The notes under the pieces are model-generated. The model did not search any database, was not told the DNA's origin, and worked only from the letters and a program-made list of their open reading frames with translations. Shown piece by piece: positions 16,327 through 25,005 of a stretch of 27,677 bases of DNA. This stretch comes from an uncultured Alphaproteobacteria bacterium (GTDB taxonomy: Bacteria; Pseudomonadota; Alphaproteobacteria; Rhizobiales; Ancalomicrobiaceae): NCBI GenBank assembly GCA_937892955.1, contig CALBKH010000064.1, positions 1 to 27,677 of the forward strand, in the 5' to 3' direction. A program made the translations under genes and the position numbers. Within the stretch, counting starts at the first letter, position 1; each line of letters starts with the position of its first letter.

Positions 16327-17463
16327 TCAGCGCTTGTGACCGGTGGCGAGCCGGCGTTCCATCCATTGAGAATACCGGCTCATGCCGAAGCAGAAGACCC
16401 AGAAGGTCACCGCCGCCACCAGATAGCCGGTCTTGCCGGTCACCGGCGAGATCCACACCGGATCGGCGAGCGACGCCTGGATCATGCCGAGCAGGTCGAA
16501 GATCGAGACGATCAGCACCAGCGTGGTGTCCTTGAACAGCGAGATGAAGCTGTTGACGATGCCCGGAATCACCAGCTTCAGCGCCTGCGGCATGACGATG
16601 AGGCCCATCATCTGCCAATAGCCGAGGCCGAGCGCCATGGCGCCCTCGTACTGGCCCTTGGGGATCGCCTGCAGACCGCCGCGGATCGTCTCGGCGAGAT
16701 AGGCCGAGGTGAAGATCGCCACGCCGATGAGCGCCCGCAGCAGCTTGTCGACCTCCATGCCCTCCGGCATGAACAGCGGCAGCATGTTGGAGGCCATGAA
16801 CAGCACGGTGATCAGCGGCACGCCGCGCCAGAACTCGATCGTCACGATGCACAGCATCTTGATGATCGGCAGTTTCGAGCGCCGACCGAGCGCCAACAGG
16901 ATGCCGAGCGGCAGCGAGCAGACGATGCCGACCACCGAGACGATCAGGGTGACGAGCAGGCCGCCCCACAGGGTCGTCTCCACCGGCTCCAGGCCGAAGA
17001 CCCCGCCGGTCAGCAGGAAATAGGAGGCGATCGGCATGCCCACCAGGAAGGCGATGACGTTCGCCCGCTTGTAGGGAACCTTCGGCATCGCCAGCGGGAT
17101 CAGCGTCGCGGCGAAGATGGCGAAGACCAGGGTCGGCCGCCACCGCTCCTCGGCCGGGTATCGACCGTAGACGAACTGCTTCCAGTAGGCCTCGACATAG
17201 GGCCAGCAGGCGCCGACACCCTCGGCGCGGCAGGTCTCCCCGTCCTTGGCCGACCAGACGGCGCGGAACAGCGCGAAGTCGAGGACGGTCCAGGCGATCC
17301 AGCCGAGAAGGAAGAGCCCGAACGCGGTCAGGAGCGCGTCGAAGATCGAACCGAACAGGTGGGCGCGGGCCCAGGCGAAGGGGCCGACGAAGGACTTCGG
17401 CGGATCCCGGGGCTCGGCGAGGGTGGGCCGCACGAAGGCGGCGGAGGCCGTGACGTCGCTCAT
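16327..17463 (-). CDS. aapM: General L-amino-acid ABC transporter, permease AapM
   Basis: 378 residues. A charged N-terminal tail precedes a first transmembrane helix, then a periplasmic loop with three cysteines or nearby polar residues (ETCRAEGVGAC), several more helices, and the binding-protein-dependent permease domain. The EAA loop is seen as AETIRGGLQAIPKGQYEGAMALGLGYWQ. The C-terminal part is typical of the HisM/GlnP type. The start lies four bases past the aapQ stop, so translation is probably coupled. It pairs with AapQ to form the membrane channel. Confidence 0.93.
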   Translation of the reverse strand: MSDVTASAAFVRPTLAEPRDPPKSFVGPFAWARAHLFGSIFDALLTAFGLFLLGWIAWTVLDFALFRAVWSAKDGETCRAEGVGACWPYVEAYWKQFVYGRYPAEERWRPTLVFAIFAATLIPLAMPKVPYKRANVIAFLVGMPIASYFLLTGGVFGLEPVETTLWGGLLVTLIVSVVGIVCSLPLGILLALGRRSKLPIIKMLCIVTIEFWRGVPLITVLFMASNMLPLFMPEGMEVDKLLRALIGVAIFTSAYLAETIRGGLQAIPKGQYEGAMALGLGYWQMMGLIVMPQALKLVIPGIVNSFISLFKDTTLVLIVSIFDLLGMIQASLADPVWISPVTGKTGYLVAAVTFWVFCFGMSRYSQWMERRLATGHKR

Positions 17464-17467
17464 CGTC

Positions 17468-18667
17468 TCACCTCTCCACGATCGCCATGCGGCGGTTGTA
17501 GACGTTCATGATCATCGCCGTGGTTACCGACGTGCCGAGATAGATCGCCATCCAGATGACGATGACCTCGATCGCCTGGCCCGACTGGTTGAGGACGATG
17601 CCGCCCACCGACACGAGATCGGGGTAGGCGATCGCCACCGCGAGCGAGGAGTTCTTGGTCAGGTTGAGATATTGGTTGGTCAGCGGCGGGATGATCACCC
17701 GCATCGCCTGCGGGATCACCACCAGGCGCAGGTTCTGGCCGTGGCTGAGGCCGAGCGAACGAGCCGCTTCGGTCTGGCCGTGGCTCACCGCCAGGATGCC
17801 GGCGCGCACCACCTCGGCGATGAAGCTCGCCGTGTAGGTCGCCAAGGCCAACACCAGCGCGATCAGCTCGGGGATGATCTGGATGCCGCCGCTGAGGTTG
17901 AAGGTCGACTTCTTCGGCGCCACCAGCGACAGGTCGAATCCGGAGATGGCGAAGAGCGCCAGCGGTAGGCCGACGACGAGCCCGAGGGTCACCCAACCCG
18001 CCGGGAACTGCTGGCCGGTCGCCATCTGGCGCGCCCGCGCCCAGCGCCGGATCGCCCAGGAGACCACCAGCGCGACGATCAGGCCGCCGACGACGCCCCA
18101 GCCGGCGAAGCTGCCGAAGTGGAATTCGGGCAGATAGAGGCCGCGATTGTTGACGAAGACCCAGCCCGGGATCGGCTGCAGCGACTGCCGCGGGCTCGGC
18201 AGAACGCCGAGCACGGCGAAGTACCAGAAGAAGATCTGCAGGAGCAGCGGGATGTTGCGCAGGAGCTCGACGTAGCCGGTGCACAACCGCGAGATGACGA
18301 AATTGTGCGACAGACGGCCGACGCCGACGAGGAAGCCGAAGACCGTCGCGAAGAAGATGCCGGCGACGGCGACGATGACGGTGTTGACCAGTCCGACGAC
18401 GAGAGCGCGGCCGTAGCTCGCATCCTTGGGGAAGGAGATCGATTCCTGCGCGAGGTCGAAGCCCGCGGTGGTGGAGAGGAAGCCGAAGCCCTGCGCGATG
18501 TGGCGCCGCTCGAGGTTGACCGCGGTGTTGTGGACGATGGTCCAGGCCACCACGATCACGGCCGCCAGGGTCAACGCCTGGAACAGATAGCCTCGCTTCG
18601 TCGGATCGTTGTACCAGGCCACGCTCGGAGCCACGTCCGCCCCGAGGCCGTCGGGTCGCTTCGTCAT
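17468..18667 (-). CDS. aapQ: General L-amino-acid ABC transporter, permease AapQ
   Basis: 399 residues with about eight hydrophobic segments. The permease domain is split by a large middle loop, as is usual for AapQ. ELLRNIPLLLQIFFWYF marks the first conserved helix, and the EAA loop reads AEVVRAGILAVSHGQTEAARSLGLSHGQ. The ATG at 18667 has a G-rich Shine-Dalgarno about eight bases upstream; a GTG at 18697 would add ten residues and is less likely. The gene is separated from aapJ by 221 bases that carry three hairpins. Confidence 0.93.
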   Translation of the reverse strand: MTKRPDGLGADVAPSVAWYNDPTKRGYLFQALTLAAVIVVAWTIVHNTAVNLERRHIAQGFGFLSTTAGFDLAQESISFPKDASYGRALVVGLVNTVIVAVAGIFFATVFGFLVGVGRLSHNFVISRLCTGYVELLRNIPLLLQIFFWYFAVLGVLPSPRQSLQPIPGWVFVNNRGLYLPEFHFGSFAGWGVVGGLIVALVVSWAIRRWARARQMATGQQFPAGWVTLGLVVGLPLALFAISGFDLSLVAPKKSTFNLSGGIQIIPELIALVLALATYTASFIAEVVRAGILAVSHGQTEAARSLGLSHGQNLRLVVIPQAMRVIIPPLTNQYLNLTKNSSLAVAIAYPDLVSVGGIVLNQSGQAIEVIVIWMAIYLGTSVTTAMIMNVYNRRMAIVER

Positions 18668-18782
18668 ACTCGTTCCCCCCACCGGCGTCGCGGACACCGG
18701 CCCTCACGCTCTTCCGGCTGCGTGTCGCCGACCGGAACGTCGATGCGGACGCGACGACGCCACCCTGGTCGTCCGCCCGCCT

Positions 18783-18876
18783 ACGATCCGGCCTCCCGGG
18801 AGGTCGGATCGTGATCGCACCTGCGCCCCTCCCGAAGGGGCGCGAAACACTCCGGCCGGGGCGAGCCCGGCCGGAG
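18783..18876 (-). terminator. Three consecutive hairpins between aapJ and aapQ
   Basis: Reading along the transcript from aapJ: stem 18876-18866/18860-18850 (11 bp, perfect), stem 18843-18836/18830-18823 (8 bp, perfect) and stem 18812-18783 (15 positions, one mismatch, nearly no loop). They sit between the binding-protein gene and the permease gene. Such structures commonly protect the upstream message and cut read-through, so that binding protein outnumbers channel. No U-runs are seen, so attenuation or mRNA stability fits better than full termination. Confidence 0.65.
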
Positions 18877-18888
18877 GTCGACGATCGA

Positions 18889-19905
18889 TCAGCGGACCGG
18901 CGGGGCGTACTGCAGACCGCCCTTGGTCCACAGCGCGTTGATGCCGCGGGAGATCTTGAGCGGGCTGGTCTCGCCGACGTTCTTCTCGAACAGCTCGCCG
19001 TAGTTGCCCATGTTCTTGACGATCTGGAACGCCCAGGCGTTGGTCAGACCGATGTCGGCGCCGAAGGAGCCGTCCTTGCCGAGGAACCGCTTGACGTCCG
19101 GATTCTCGGTCTTGGCGAGCGTGTCGTCGGCGTTGGCCTTGGTGATGCCGAGCTCTTCGGCGGTCAGCAGCGCGTAGTAGGTCCACTTGACGACATTGAA
19201 CCACGCGTCGTCGCCCTGGCGGACCATCGGGCCGAGCGGCTCCTTGGAGATGATCTCGGGCAGAACGATGTGCTCGTCCGGCTTGGTGAGCTTGAGGCGC
19301 TCGGCGTAGAGGCCGGACGCGTCGGTGGTCAGCACGTCGCAGCGGCCGGCGTCGTAGGCCTTGACCACTTCTTCCGACTTCTCGAAGGACACGACCTTGT
19401 AGTCGAGCTTCTGGGTGCGGAACCAGTCGGCGAGGTTGAGTTCGGTGGTGGTGCCGGTGTTGGTGCACACCGAAGCGCCGCCGAGCTGCTTGGCCGAGGT
19501 GATGCCGAGCGACTTGCGGATCATGAAGCCCTGGCCGTCGTAGTACATCACGCCGGCGAACTTGCCCTGCTTGGTGTCGCGCGACATCGTCCAGGTGGTG
19601 TTGCGCGACAGCACGTCGATCTCGCCCGACTGCAGCGCGGTGAAGCGCTCCTTGGCGGAGAGCGGCGTGAACTTGACCTTGGTCGGGTCGTTGAAGATCG
19701 CCGAGGCGAGCGAACGGCAGAAATCGACGTCGAGACCGGTCCAGTTACCGGCGCTGTCGGGCTGCGAGAACCCGGCGAGGCCCTGGCTGACGCCGCACTG
19801 GACGAAGCCCTTGTTCTTGACGTCGTCGAGCGTACCGGCGAGAGCGACGGTCGCCGTGGTGCCCATGAGGACGCCGAAGGTCGCCGCGAGGATCCTGGTT
19901 TTCAT
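18889..19905 (-). CDS. aapJ: General L-amino-acid ABC transporter, periplasmic binding protein
   Basis: 338 residues with a Sec signal peptide (MKTRILAATFGVLMGTTATVALAG). The mature protein begins TLDDVKNKGFVQCGVSQGLAGFS, the standard AapJ opening, followed by WTGLDVDFCRSLASAIF and the SBP-3 amino-acid-binding fold (LTTDASGLYAERL). It captures L-amino acids in the periplasm for AapQMP. AAGG lies about eight bases before the ATG at 19905. It is the first gene of the operon. A plausible promoter (TTGACC read on the minus strand at 20120-20115) lies in the shared upstream region. Confidence 0.94.
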   Translation of the reverse strand: MKTRILAATFGVLMGTTATVALAGTLDDVKNKGFVQCGVSQGLAGFSQPDSAGNWTGLDVDFCRSLASAIFNDPTKVKFTPLSAKERFTALQSGEIDVLSRNTTWTMSRDTKQGKFAGVMYYDGQGFMIRKSLGITSAKQLGGASVCTNTGTTTELNLADWFRTQKLDYKVVSFEKSEEVVKAYDAGRCDVLTTDASGLYAERLKLTKPDEHIVLPEIISKEPLGPMVRQGDDAWFNVVKWTYYALLTAEELGITKANADDTLAKTENPDVKRFLGKDGSFGADIGLTNAWAFQIVKNMGNYGELFEKNVGETSPLKISRGINALWTKGGLQYAPPVR

Positions 19906-20191
19906 GTTCGCGCCTTTTCTTGGAAGCTCTGAGCCGAGACGCTCGCGAGCCGTTGTCCGGATGATCCGACGGGGATCGCACCGCATTCGAATTCGCTCCG
20001 GCAGCATCACGCGCGGTCCATCCTGGACGGACCCACACGACGACGCCGCCCGGAGCGCCTCCCTCGAGCGCGACCGATCGATCGGAAGTCCATCTCAGGA
20101 CAAAGAATCTGACCGGTCAAGGGGGAAAAGTCTTTCTCATATGATGAAGAATCGGAACTGCCGTTCTCCTTTGCACCGAAATGGAGGAACG
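19906..20191. promoter_or_regulatory. Divergent promoter region of aapJ and the metC-like gene
   Basis: An AT-richer stretch around 20095-20160 lies between the divergent transport and cystathionine-lyase genes. On the minus strand TTGACC (20120-20115) is followed after 17 bases by TGAGAT, a weak -35/-10 pair for aapJ. I find no convincing sigma-54 site and no SAM-II riboswitch core. The remainder of the leader up to 20357 is covered by the small frame described next and a weak hairpin (20256-20281). Confidence 0.35.
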
Positions 20192-20248
20192 ATGATCATT
20201 CCCTGGGCGGGCGCTTCATTTCGCATTGGCGAAGTGCCCATTCATTGA
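20192..20248 (+). CDS. Possible 18-residue leader peptide upstream of the metC-like gene
   Basis: A short frame (MIIPWAGASFRIGEVPIH) has a strong Shine-Dalgarno, GGAGG at 20183-20187, four bases before its ATG. That is better than the site of the metC-like gene itself, which begins 109 bases later. Seven bases after its stop an imperfect hairpin begins (20256-20260 with 20277-20281). The peptide has no run of Met or Cys codons, so classical attenuation by its amino-acid product is not evident. It may be a regulatory leader or a chance frame. Confidence 0.35.
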   Translation: MIIPWAGASFRIGEVPIH

Positions 20249-20357
20249 GCAAATGCTCGGAAGGTCTTCGGAGAGGCCGAGTGACGGAATGCCGTGTGTC
20301 GAAAGCCGGCCGCCGATCTGATAGGAAGCGGGGAAACGAAGAGGATCGGACCACCGG

Positions 20358-21551
20358 ATGACCGACGACGCGCGCCACCACCACCATGCCCCGAATACTC
20401 GCCTCGCCCATGCCGGGCGCGATCCCGCCGGCAGCCCCTTCGTCAACCCGCCGGTGATCCATGCCTCGACGGTGCTGTTCGACACTGTCGCGCAGATGAA
20501 GGGCAAGTCCGAGACGCCGGCGCGCTGGACCTACGGTCGGCGCGGCACGCCGACCTCCGATGCGCTGGAGCGAGCGATCGCCGACATCGAGGGCGCCGAG
20601 GGCACGGTGCTGACCCCGTCGGGGGCCGCGGCCTGCGACGTGGCGCTCCTGTCGGTGTTGGCCTCGGGCGACCACCTCTTGATGATCGACAGCGTCTACG
20701 GCCCCACCCGCACGTTCTGCGATGGCGTGCTGAAGCGCTTCGGCGTCGAGACCACCTATTACGATCCGCTGATCGGCGCCGACATCGTCTCGCTGATCCG
20801 GCCGAACACCAGGGCGATCTTCCTCGAGGCGCCGGGCTCGCTCACCTTCGAGATGCCCGACGTGCCGGCGATCGTGAAGGTGGCGCGCGAGCGCGACATC
20901 ACCACCCTCATCGACAACACCTGGGCGACGCCGCTGTTCTTCCGGCCGCTCGACCACGGCGTCGACATCTCGATCATGGCGGCGACCAAATACGTCGTCG
21001 GCCATTCCGACGTGCTGATCGGCACCATCGCCTGCGGGCCGCGGGCCTGGAAGCGGGTCAAGACCACCCACGGCGATCTCGGCATGTTCACCGGTCCGGA
21101 CGACATGTATCTGGCGCTGCGCGGGCTCCGGACCATGGGCGTGCGTCTCGCCCACCAGCAGAAGAGCGCCCTCACCGTCGCCGCGTGGTTCGCGGCCCGC
21201 CCCGAGGTGGCGCGGGTGCTCCATCCCGCGCTGCCCACCGATCCGGGCCACGCGATCTGGAAGCGCGACTTCACCGGCGCCTCGGGTCTCTTCGGCGTGG
21301 TGATGAAGGGCGGGTCGGACGCGGCTGTTTCCGCCTTCCTCGATCACCTCGAACTCTTCGGCCTCGGCTATTCCTGGGGCGGTTACGAGAGCCTCGCCAT
21401 TCCCGCCGAACCGCGCGCCGTGCGCACCGCCGTGCCGTGGCGCGAAGAAGGTGCCCTCATCCGTCTGCAGATCGGCCTCGAGGACACCGCCGACCTCATC
21501 GCCGATCTCGAAGCCGGCCTCGCCCGCTGGAACGCCGCGCTCGGCGCCTGA
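20358..21551 (+). CDS. metC: Cystathionine beta-lyase, PLP-dependent
   Basis: 397 residues of the Cys/Met-metabolism PLP family. The enzyme splits cystathionine to homocysteine, pyruvate and ammonia in methionine synthesis. Seen are the N-terminal TRLAHAGRDP, the tetramer-contact YGRRGTPT, SGAAACDVALLSVLASGDH for the phosphate of PLP, the DNTWATP strand, and the Schiff-base lysine K211 in MAATKYVVGHSD. The WGGYESLA motif near the C-terminus favours cystathionine beta-lyase over gamma-synthase. The ribosome binding site is weak (GAGG 13 bases upstream). The gene converges on the PAP2 gene with only eight bases between stops. Sulfurtransferases elsewhere in the window share the sulfur theme but not the operon. 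Confidence 0.9.
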   Translation: MTDDARHHHHAPNTRLAHAGRDPAGSPFVNPPVIHASTVLFDTVAQMKGKSETPARWTYGRRGTPTSDALERAIADIEGAEGTVLTPSGAAACDVALLSVLASGDHLLMIDSVYGPTRTFCDGVLKRFGVETTYYDPLIGADIVSLIRPNTRAIFLEAPGSLTFEMPDVPAIVKVARERDITTLIDNTWATPLFFRPLDHGVDISIMAATKYVVGHSDVLIGTIACGPRAWKRVKTTHGDLGMFTGPDDMYLALRGLRTMGVRLAHQQKSALTVAAWFAARPEVARVLHPALPTDPGHAIWKRDFTGASGLFGVVMKGGSDAAVSAFLDHLELFGLGYSWGGYESLAIPAEPRAVRTAVPWREEGALIRLQIGLEDTADLIADLEAGLARWNAALGA

Positions 21552-21559
21552 TCCCGGGC

Positions 21560-22441
21560 TCAGCTCGCGCTCTTCCGCGCCCGCGCGATCAACGCGGCGA
21601 GGACGTGCGGCCAGTTGCCGGGCCGGTCGGCCGCCTTTGGTTCGAGGCGGCCGATCGAATTCTGGCGGAAGACCAGATTGCGGCGGGCGAGCGCCAGCGC
21701 CGCGGTCAGGGTGAAGGCGCCGCCGAAACCGAAACCGGCGATCACGTCGGCGGGGAAATGCGCGTCGAGCAGGATGCGCGAGACGGCGACCAGGGCCCCG
21801 GCGGCGAGGATCGGCCGGCGCAGGGCGGGAAAGAGCAGCGCCAGCACCATCGCCGTCGCCCCCGCCGTGGTCGAATGGCCGGACGGGAACGACGCGAATT
21901 TCGCCGAGAAGGCGAAGGGGTGGAGCTCGAAGACGGCGCCCGGCGAGAGGTGTTCGGGCCGCGCCCGGCCGAAGGCGTTCTTGACCAGCGACGCGACGAG
22001 ACCGCTGCCGGCGACGGATGCGAAGGCGAAGGCGGCGGCGAAGCCGATCTCGACGAGGCCGGCGCGCACCCGCCGGGCGAGGCCGATCGGCGAGACCGAC
22101 AGGCAGAAGACCAGGATGGCGCCCGAGACGACGAGGATCTCGATCCCCTCGCCATACGATGTGAGCGTCTTCAGGAATCGGCGCCACGCGCCGGTCGCCC
22201 CACCCGGCGCCGCACCGACATGGGGATCGAGAAGCGCGATCGCGGCGAACGCCGCCGTCAACGTCACCGCCATGACGAAAGCGGGGTTCTCGTCGCGCGG
22301 CGCGACCCGGGCGACCCGACGGGCGCGGCGATGGGAGAGAATGCGCAGGCCCCGGCGTGCGCCCTCGGCGAGGCGCGCCCGGAAGACCCCCGGCAGCCGC
22401 AGCAGCACGCGGCTCAGGCCCGCCTCGAGATCACTCGCCAC
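21560..22441 (-). CDS. PAP2-family membrane phosphatase
   Basis: 293 residues with about six hydrophobic segments. All three motifs of the acid-phosphatase/PAP2 superfamily are present: KNAFGRARP (residues 154-162), PSGH (186-189) and SRILLDAHFPAD (221-232) with the catalytic His and Asp. Members remove phosphate from phosphatidic acid, undecaprenyl diphosphate or lipid A; the substrate here is open. I chose the GTG at 22441 because AAGG and GAGGG precede it; a GTG at 22471 would add ten residues. It is on the minus strand, convergent with the cystathionine lyase gene. Confidence 0.85.
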   Translation of the reverse strand: MASDLEAGLSRVLLRLPGVFRARLAEGARRGLRILSHRRARRVARVAPRDENPAFVMAVTLTAAFAAIALLDPHVGAAPGGATGAWRRFLKTLTSYGEGIEILVVSGAILVFCLSVSPIGLARRVRAGLVEIGFAAAFAFASVAGSGLVASLVKNAFGRARPEHLSPGAVFELHPFAFSAKFASFPSGHSTTAGATAMVLALLFPALRRPILAAGALVAVSRILLDAHFPADVIAGFGFGGAFTLTAALALARRNLVFRQNSIGRLEPKAADRPGNWPHVLAALIARARKSAS

Positions 22442-22580
22442 CTCGCCTTCCCTCTCCTGCCGTCCGCCCACGAACGAAGGGCCGCCGTCCGATCGGAGGC
22501 GACCCGGAAATGGCGTTCACGGTGTCGATCGATGCGTCGTCCCTCGGCCTTCCGCTCTACCACGGCGACGCGCGGTCCTC

Positions 22581-22634
22581 AAAGCCGCGAGCGGCTCGAT
22601 GGACGACAAAGCCGCGAGCGGCTCAATGGACCAC
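22581..22634. repeat. Tandem 27-bp duplication over the lipoprotein stop codon
   Basis: Units 22581-22607 and 22608-22634 match at 25 of 27 positions. Each holds the small palindrome AGCCGC-GA-GCGGCT. The second unit contains the stop of the minus-strand lipoprotein gene; the first unit has lost that stop triplet. It looks like a recent local duplication. Confidence 0.8.
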
Positions 22635-22904
22635 GGGCGGCGGCAGCAACTGGGCGACGGTGACCGGCGGCAGACCCGACTGCTCCTCGGGAACCGGCGG
22701 CAGCAACGGCAGACGATTCGAGCGCATCGGCGCGGCACCGGGCGCGGCGACCGGAACCACCGGGGCGGGCGGCGGTGCCGCGGTGACGGCGATGGGAGGC
22801 GTGTATTCGGCCCGATCGATTCCCCCCGAACAGGCGCCGAGACCGGCGGCGGAGGAGACGACCAGCGCGGCGAGCACGAGGCGGCGAAGAGCTGTGCGGC
22901 TCAT
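22623..22904 (-). CDS. Small proline-rich lipoprotein of unknown function
   Basis: 93 residues. The N-terminus is a lipoprotein signal peptide with positive charges (SRTALRR), a hydrophobic core and the lipobox LGAC. The mature part is short and rich in Pro, Ala and Val (TPPIAVTAAPPPAPVVPVAAP), which suggests an extended, unfolded tether. AGGAG lies 11 bases before the ATG. It is not part of a family that I recognise. It is divergent from korAB and separated from the PAP2 gene by 181 bases. Confidence 0.65.
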   Translation of the reverse strand: MSRTALRRLVLAALVVSSAAGLGACSGGIDRAEYTPPIAVTAAPPPAPVVPVAAPGAAPMRSNRLPLLPPVPEEQSGLPPVTVAQLLPPPVVH

Positions 22905-23274
22905 CAAAACGGGAACTCCTTGCTGTCGCGAAAGAAAACCCGGCGATTTTGCGCCGATCCGTTCAAGAAGTCGTTAAACACCCGGCTCTACTCTCTGTTT
23001 TGGTTCACGAGAGGTTGACGGGGCCCCGTCCGGTCGGGTGAATCGGCGAACTTCGCCGTCGAGACCAAAAATGTGCGGGTGACCCTCTACAAAAGTTCGA
23101 CGAGACATCCAACATTTTGTCGGGTCATTTGTCACAAGTCAAAGAGACGCCGACCGAGATCGTGGCAATGAACGCCCGCGCCGCGCGGAGACCGCCGGCG
23201 GCGCGAGTGGGAATCGGTCGGTTCACACGGGATCCCGCCGGCGCCCGCGCGCGACGGTAGACGAGGAAGACGAG
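22905..23274. promoter_or_regulatory. Divergent upstream region of the lipoprotein gene and korAB
   Basis: 370 bases without a supported gene. The first half is AT-richer than the genome background. TTGTC-ACAA-GTCAA at 23129-23142 keeps the outer bases of an FNR/FixK site but matches only about seven of ten conserved positions. A possible -35 (TTGACG) lies near 23017, with no good -10. Confidence 0.3.
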
Positions 23275-25005
23275 ATGTCCGAAGCACGCAAGTCCGTCGC
23301 GATCGTCATCGCCGGCAGCGGCGGCACCGGCGCCATCACCGCCGGTAGCGCCCTGCTCGCGGCCGCCGCCCGCGACGGCCACTACGGTCTGATGACCAAG
23401 CTCTCCGGCGCGCAGGTGCGCGGTGGCGAAGCGGCGGCGCTGATCGAACTCGGGGTCGACCCGATCGAAGCGCAACCCGACCGGTTCGACTGCCTGATCG
23501 CCCTCGACTGGCAGGACGTCCATCGCTTCGCCCCCGAGATCCCGCTCGACGGCGACAGCATCATCGTCTGCGATCCCAAGAACGGCGCCGTCCCCGAAGC
23601 GATCGCCCGCTCCGGCGCCCGCGTCGTCGAGCTGCCGATCGCCCAGATCGCCGCCTCTGTCGAAGGCGGCCGCCTCAACATGGTCGGCTTCGGCATCGCC
23701 GCCGAACTCGCCGGGCTCGAGCCGGAGGCCGTCGACGATGCGATCCGCGCCATGATCGGGTCCAAGGGCGAGAAGGCGGTCACCGCCTCGCTCGGCGCCG
23801 ACGCCGCCGGCCGCGCCGCCTTCGCCGCGACCGGCGTCTCCATGGCGCTGGCGCCGGGCCGCAAGGCCGAACGCTGGATGCTCTCCGGCAACGAAGCGGT
23901 CGGCCTCGGCGCGCTGCGCGGCGGCATCACCTTCGTCGCCGCCTATCCGATCACCCCGGCGACCGAGATCACCGAGTGGCTCGCCGTCCAGATGCAGGAG
24001 CACGGCGGCCGCGTGGTGCTGGCCGAGGACGAGATCGCCGCCATCAACATGTGCTGCGGCTCGGCCTACGCCGGCGCACCGACGATGACCATCACCTCCG
24101 GCCCCGGCCTGGCGCTGAAGGTCGAGACCATCGGCTTGGCGATCGCCGCCGAGATCCCGATGGTGATCGTCGACGTCATGCGCGTCGGCCCGTCGACCGG
24201 CATCCCGACCAAGTCGGACCAGGGCGACCTCGACATCGCGCTGCGCGGCACCCCGGGCGACGCCCCGCGCGTCGTCATCGCGCCGATCTCGATCGCCGAC
24301 TGCCCGGCGACCACCGAGCGCGCCGTCCACATCGCCGAAGCGTTGCAGACCCCGGTGATGCTGCTCTCCGATCAGTCGATCGGCCAGACCCAGACGATCA
24401 TCGACGTGCCGACCGAACGCCCGACGCCGCTGAAGCGGCTCACCGTGCCCTTCGCCACCGGCCCCGACTTCCGCCGTTACCAGCTGACCGACAGCGGCGT
24501 CTCGCCGATGCCGGCGCCGGGCACGCCGGATTGCCAGTGGGTGGCCGACGGCCTTTCGCATGCCGAGAGCGGACACCCCTCGAACTCCGCCGCCATCCAC
24601 GTCGCCCAGCTCGAGAAGCGCAAGCGCAAGCTCGAGACATTCGACTTCGGCGACGGCTGGGGCGATGTCTTCGGCCCCGCCGACGCCCCCCTCGCCCTCC
24701 TCGCCTTCGGCTCCTCGGTCGGTCCGGCCAAGGTCGCCGCGGCGCGCCTCACCGAAGCCGGAACGCCGACCAGGGTGGTGGCGCTGCGCGTCCTCTCGCC
24801 GATTCCGAAGGCGAAGCTCTCCGCCGCCCTCGCCGGGGCGAAACGGATCGTCGTCGTCGAACAGAATCACTCGGCCCAGCTCTACCGCCACCTGCGCGGT
24901 GAGAAGGCGCTGCCGCACGGGTCGGAGAGCTTCGCTCGTCCCGGCCCCACTCCCTTCCGCGCCGCCGAGATCGTCGCTCATCTTTCGCAAGAGGTCGCCG
25001 CATGA
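23275..25005 (+). CDS. korA: 2-oxoacid:ferredoxin oxidoreductase, fused gamma-alpha subunit
   Basis: 576 residues. Residues 1 to about 190 form the gamma domain (VAIVIAGSGGTGAITAG, then KLSGAQVRGGEAA). The alpha pyrimidine-binding domain follows with YPITPATEI (224-232) and the AEDEIAAINM helix, and a C-terminal domain II completes it (LLAFGSSVGPAKVAAARL, IVVVEQNHSAQLYRHL). This gamma-alpha fusion is the usual form of the two-subunit KorAB enzyme, which interconverts 2-oxoglutarate (or a similar 2-oxoacid), CoA and ferredoxin with succinyl-CoA and CO2. GAGGAA lies upstream of the ATG. It overlaps korB by an ATGA. Substrate preference is inferred from family length and form only. Confidence 0.9.
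   Translation: MSEARKSVAIVIAGSGGTGAITAGSALLAAAARDGHYGLMTKLSGAQVRGGEAAALIELGVDPIEAQPDRFDCLIALDWQDVHRFAPEIPLDGDSIIVCDPKNGAVPEAIARSGARVVELPIAQIAASVEGGRLNMVGFGIAAELAGLEPEAVDDAIRAMIGSKGEKAVTASLGADAAGRAAFAATGVSMALAPGRKAERWMLSGNEAVGLGALRGGITFVAAYPITPATEITEWLAVQMQEHGGRVVLAEDEIAAINMCCGSAYAGAPTMTITSGPGLALKVETIGLAIAAEIPMVIVDVMRVGPSTGIPTKSDQGDLDIALRGTPGDAPRVVIAPISIADCPATTERAVHIAEALQTPVMLLSDQSIGQTQTIIDVPTERPTPLKRLTVPFATGPDFRRYQLTDSGVSPMPAPGTPDCQWVADGLSHAESGHPSNSAAIHVAQLEKRKRKLETFDFGDGWGDVFGPADAPLALLAFGSSVGPAKVAAARLTEAGTPTRVVALRVLSPIPKAKLSAALAGAKRIVVVEQNHSAQLYRHLRGEKALPHGSESFARPGPTPFRAAEIVAHLSQEVAA

Noticed and set aside
20249..20357. SAM-II or other methionine riboswitch before the metC-like gene
   Set aside because: The conserved SAM-II core segments are not present; only a weak hairpin is seen.
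23129..23142. FNR/FixK box upstream of korAB
   Set aside because: Only the outer bases fit; about three of ten conserved positions are wrong, so it is too weak to call.
23125..24990. Minus-strand open frame of 621 codons opposite korA
   Set aside because: korA on the plus strand has full family motifs; the antisense frame is low-complexity.
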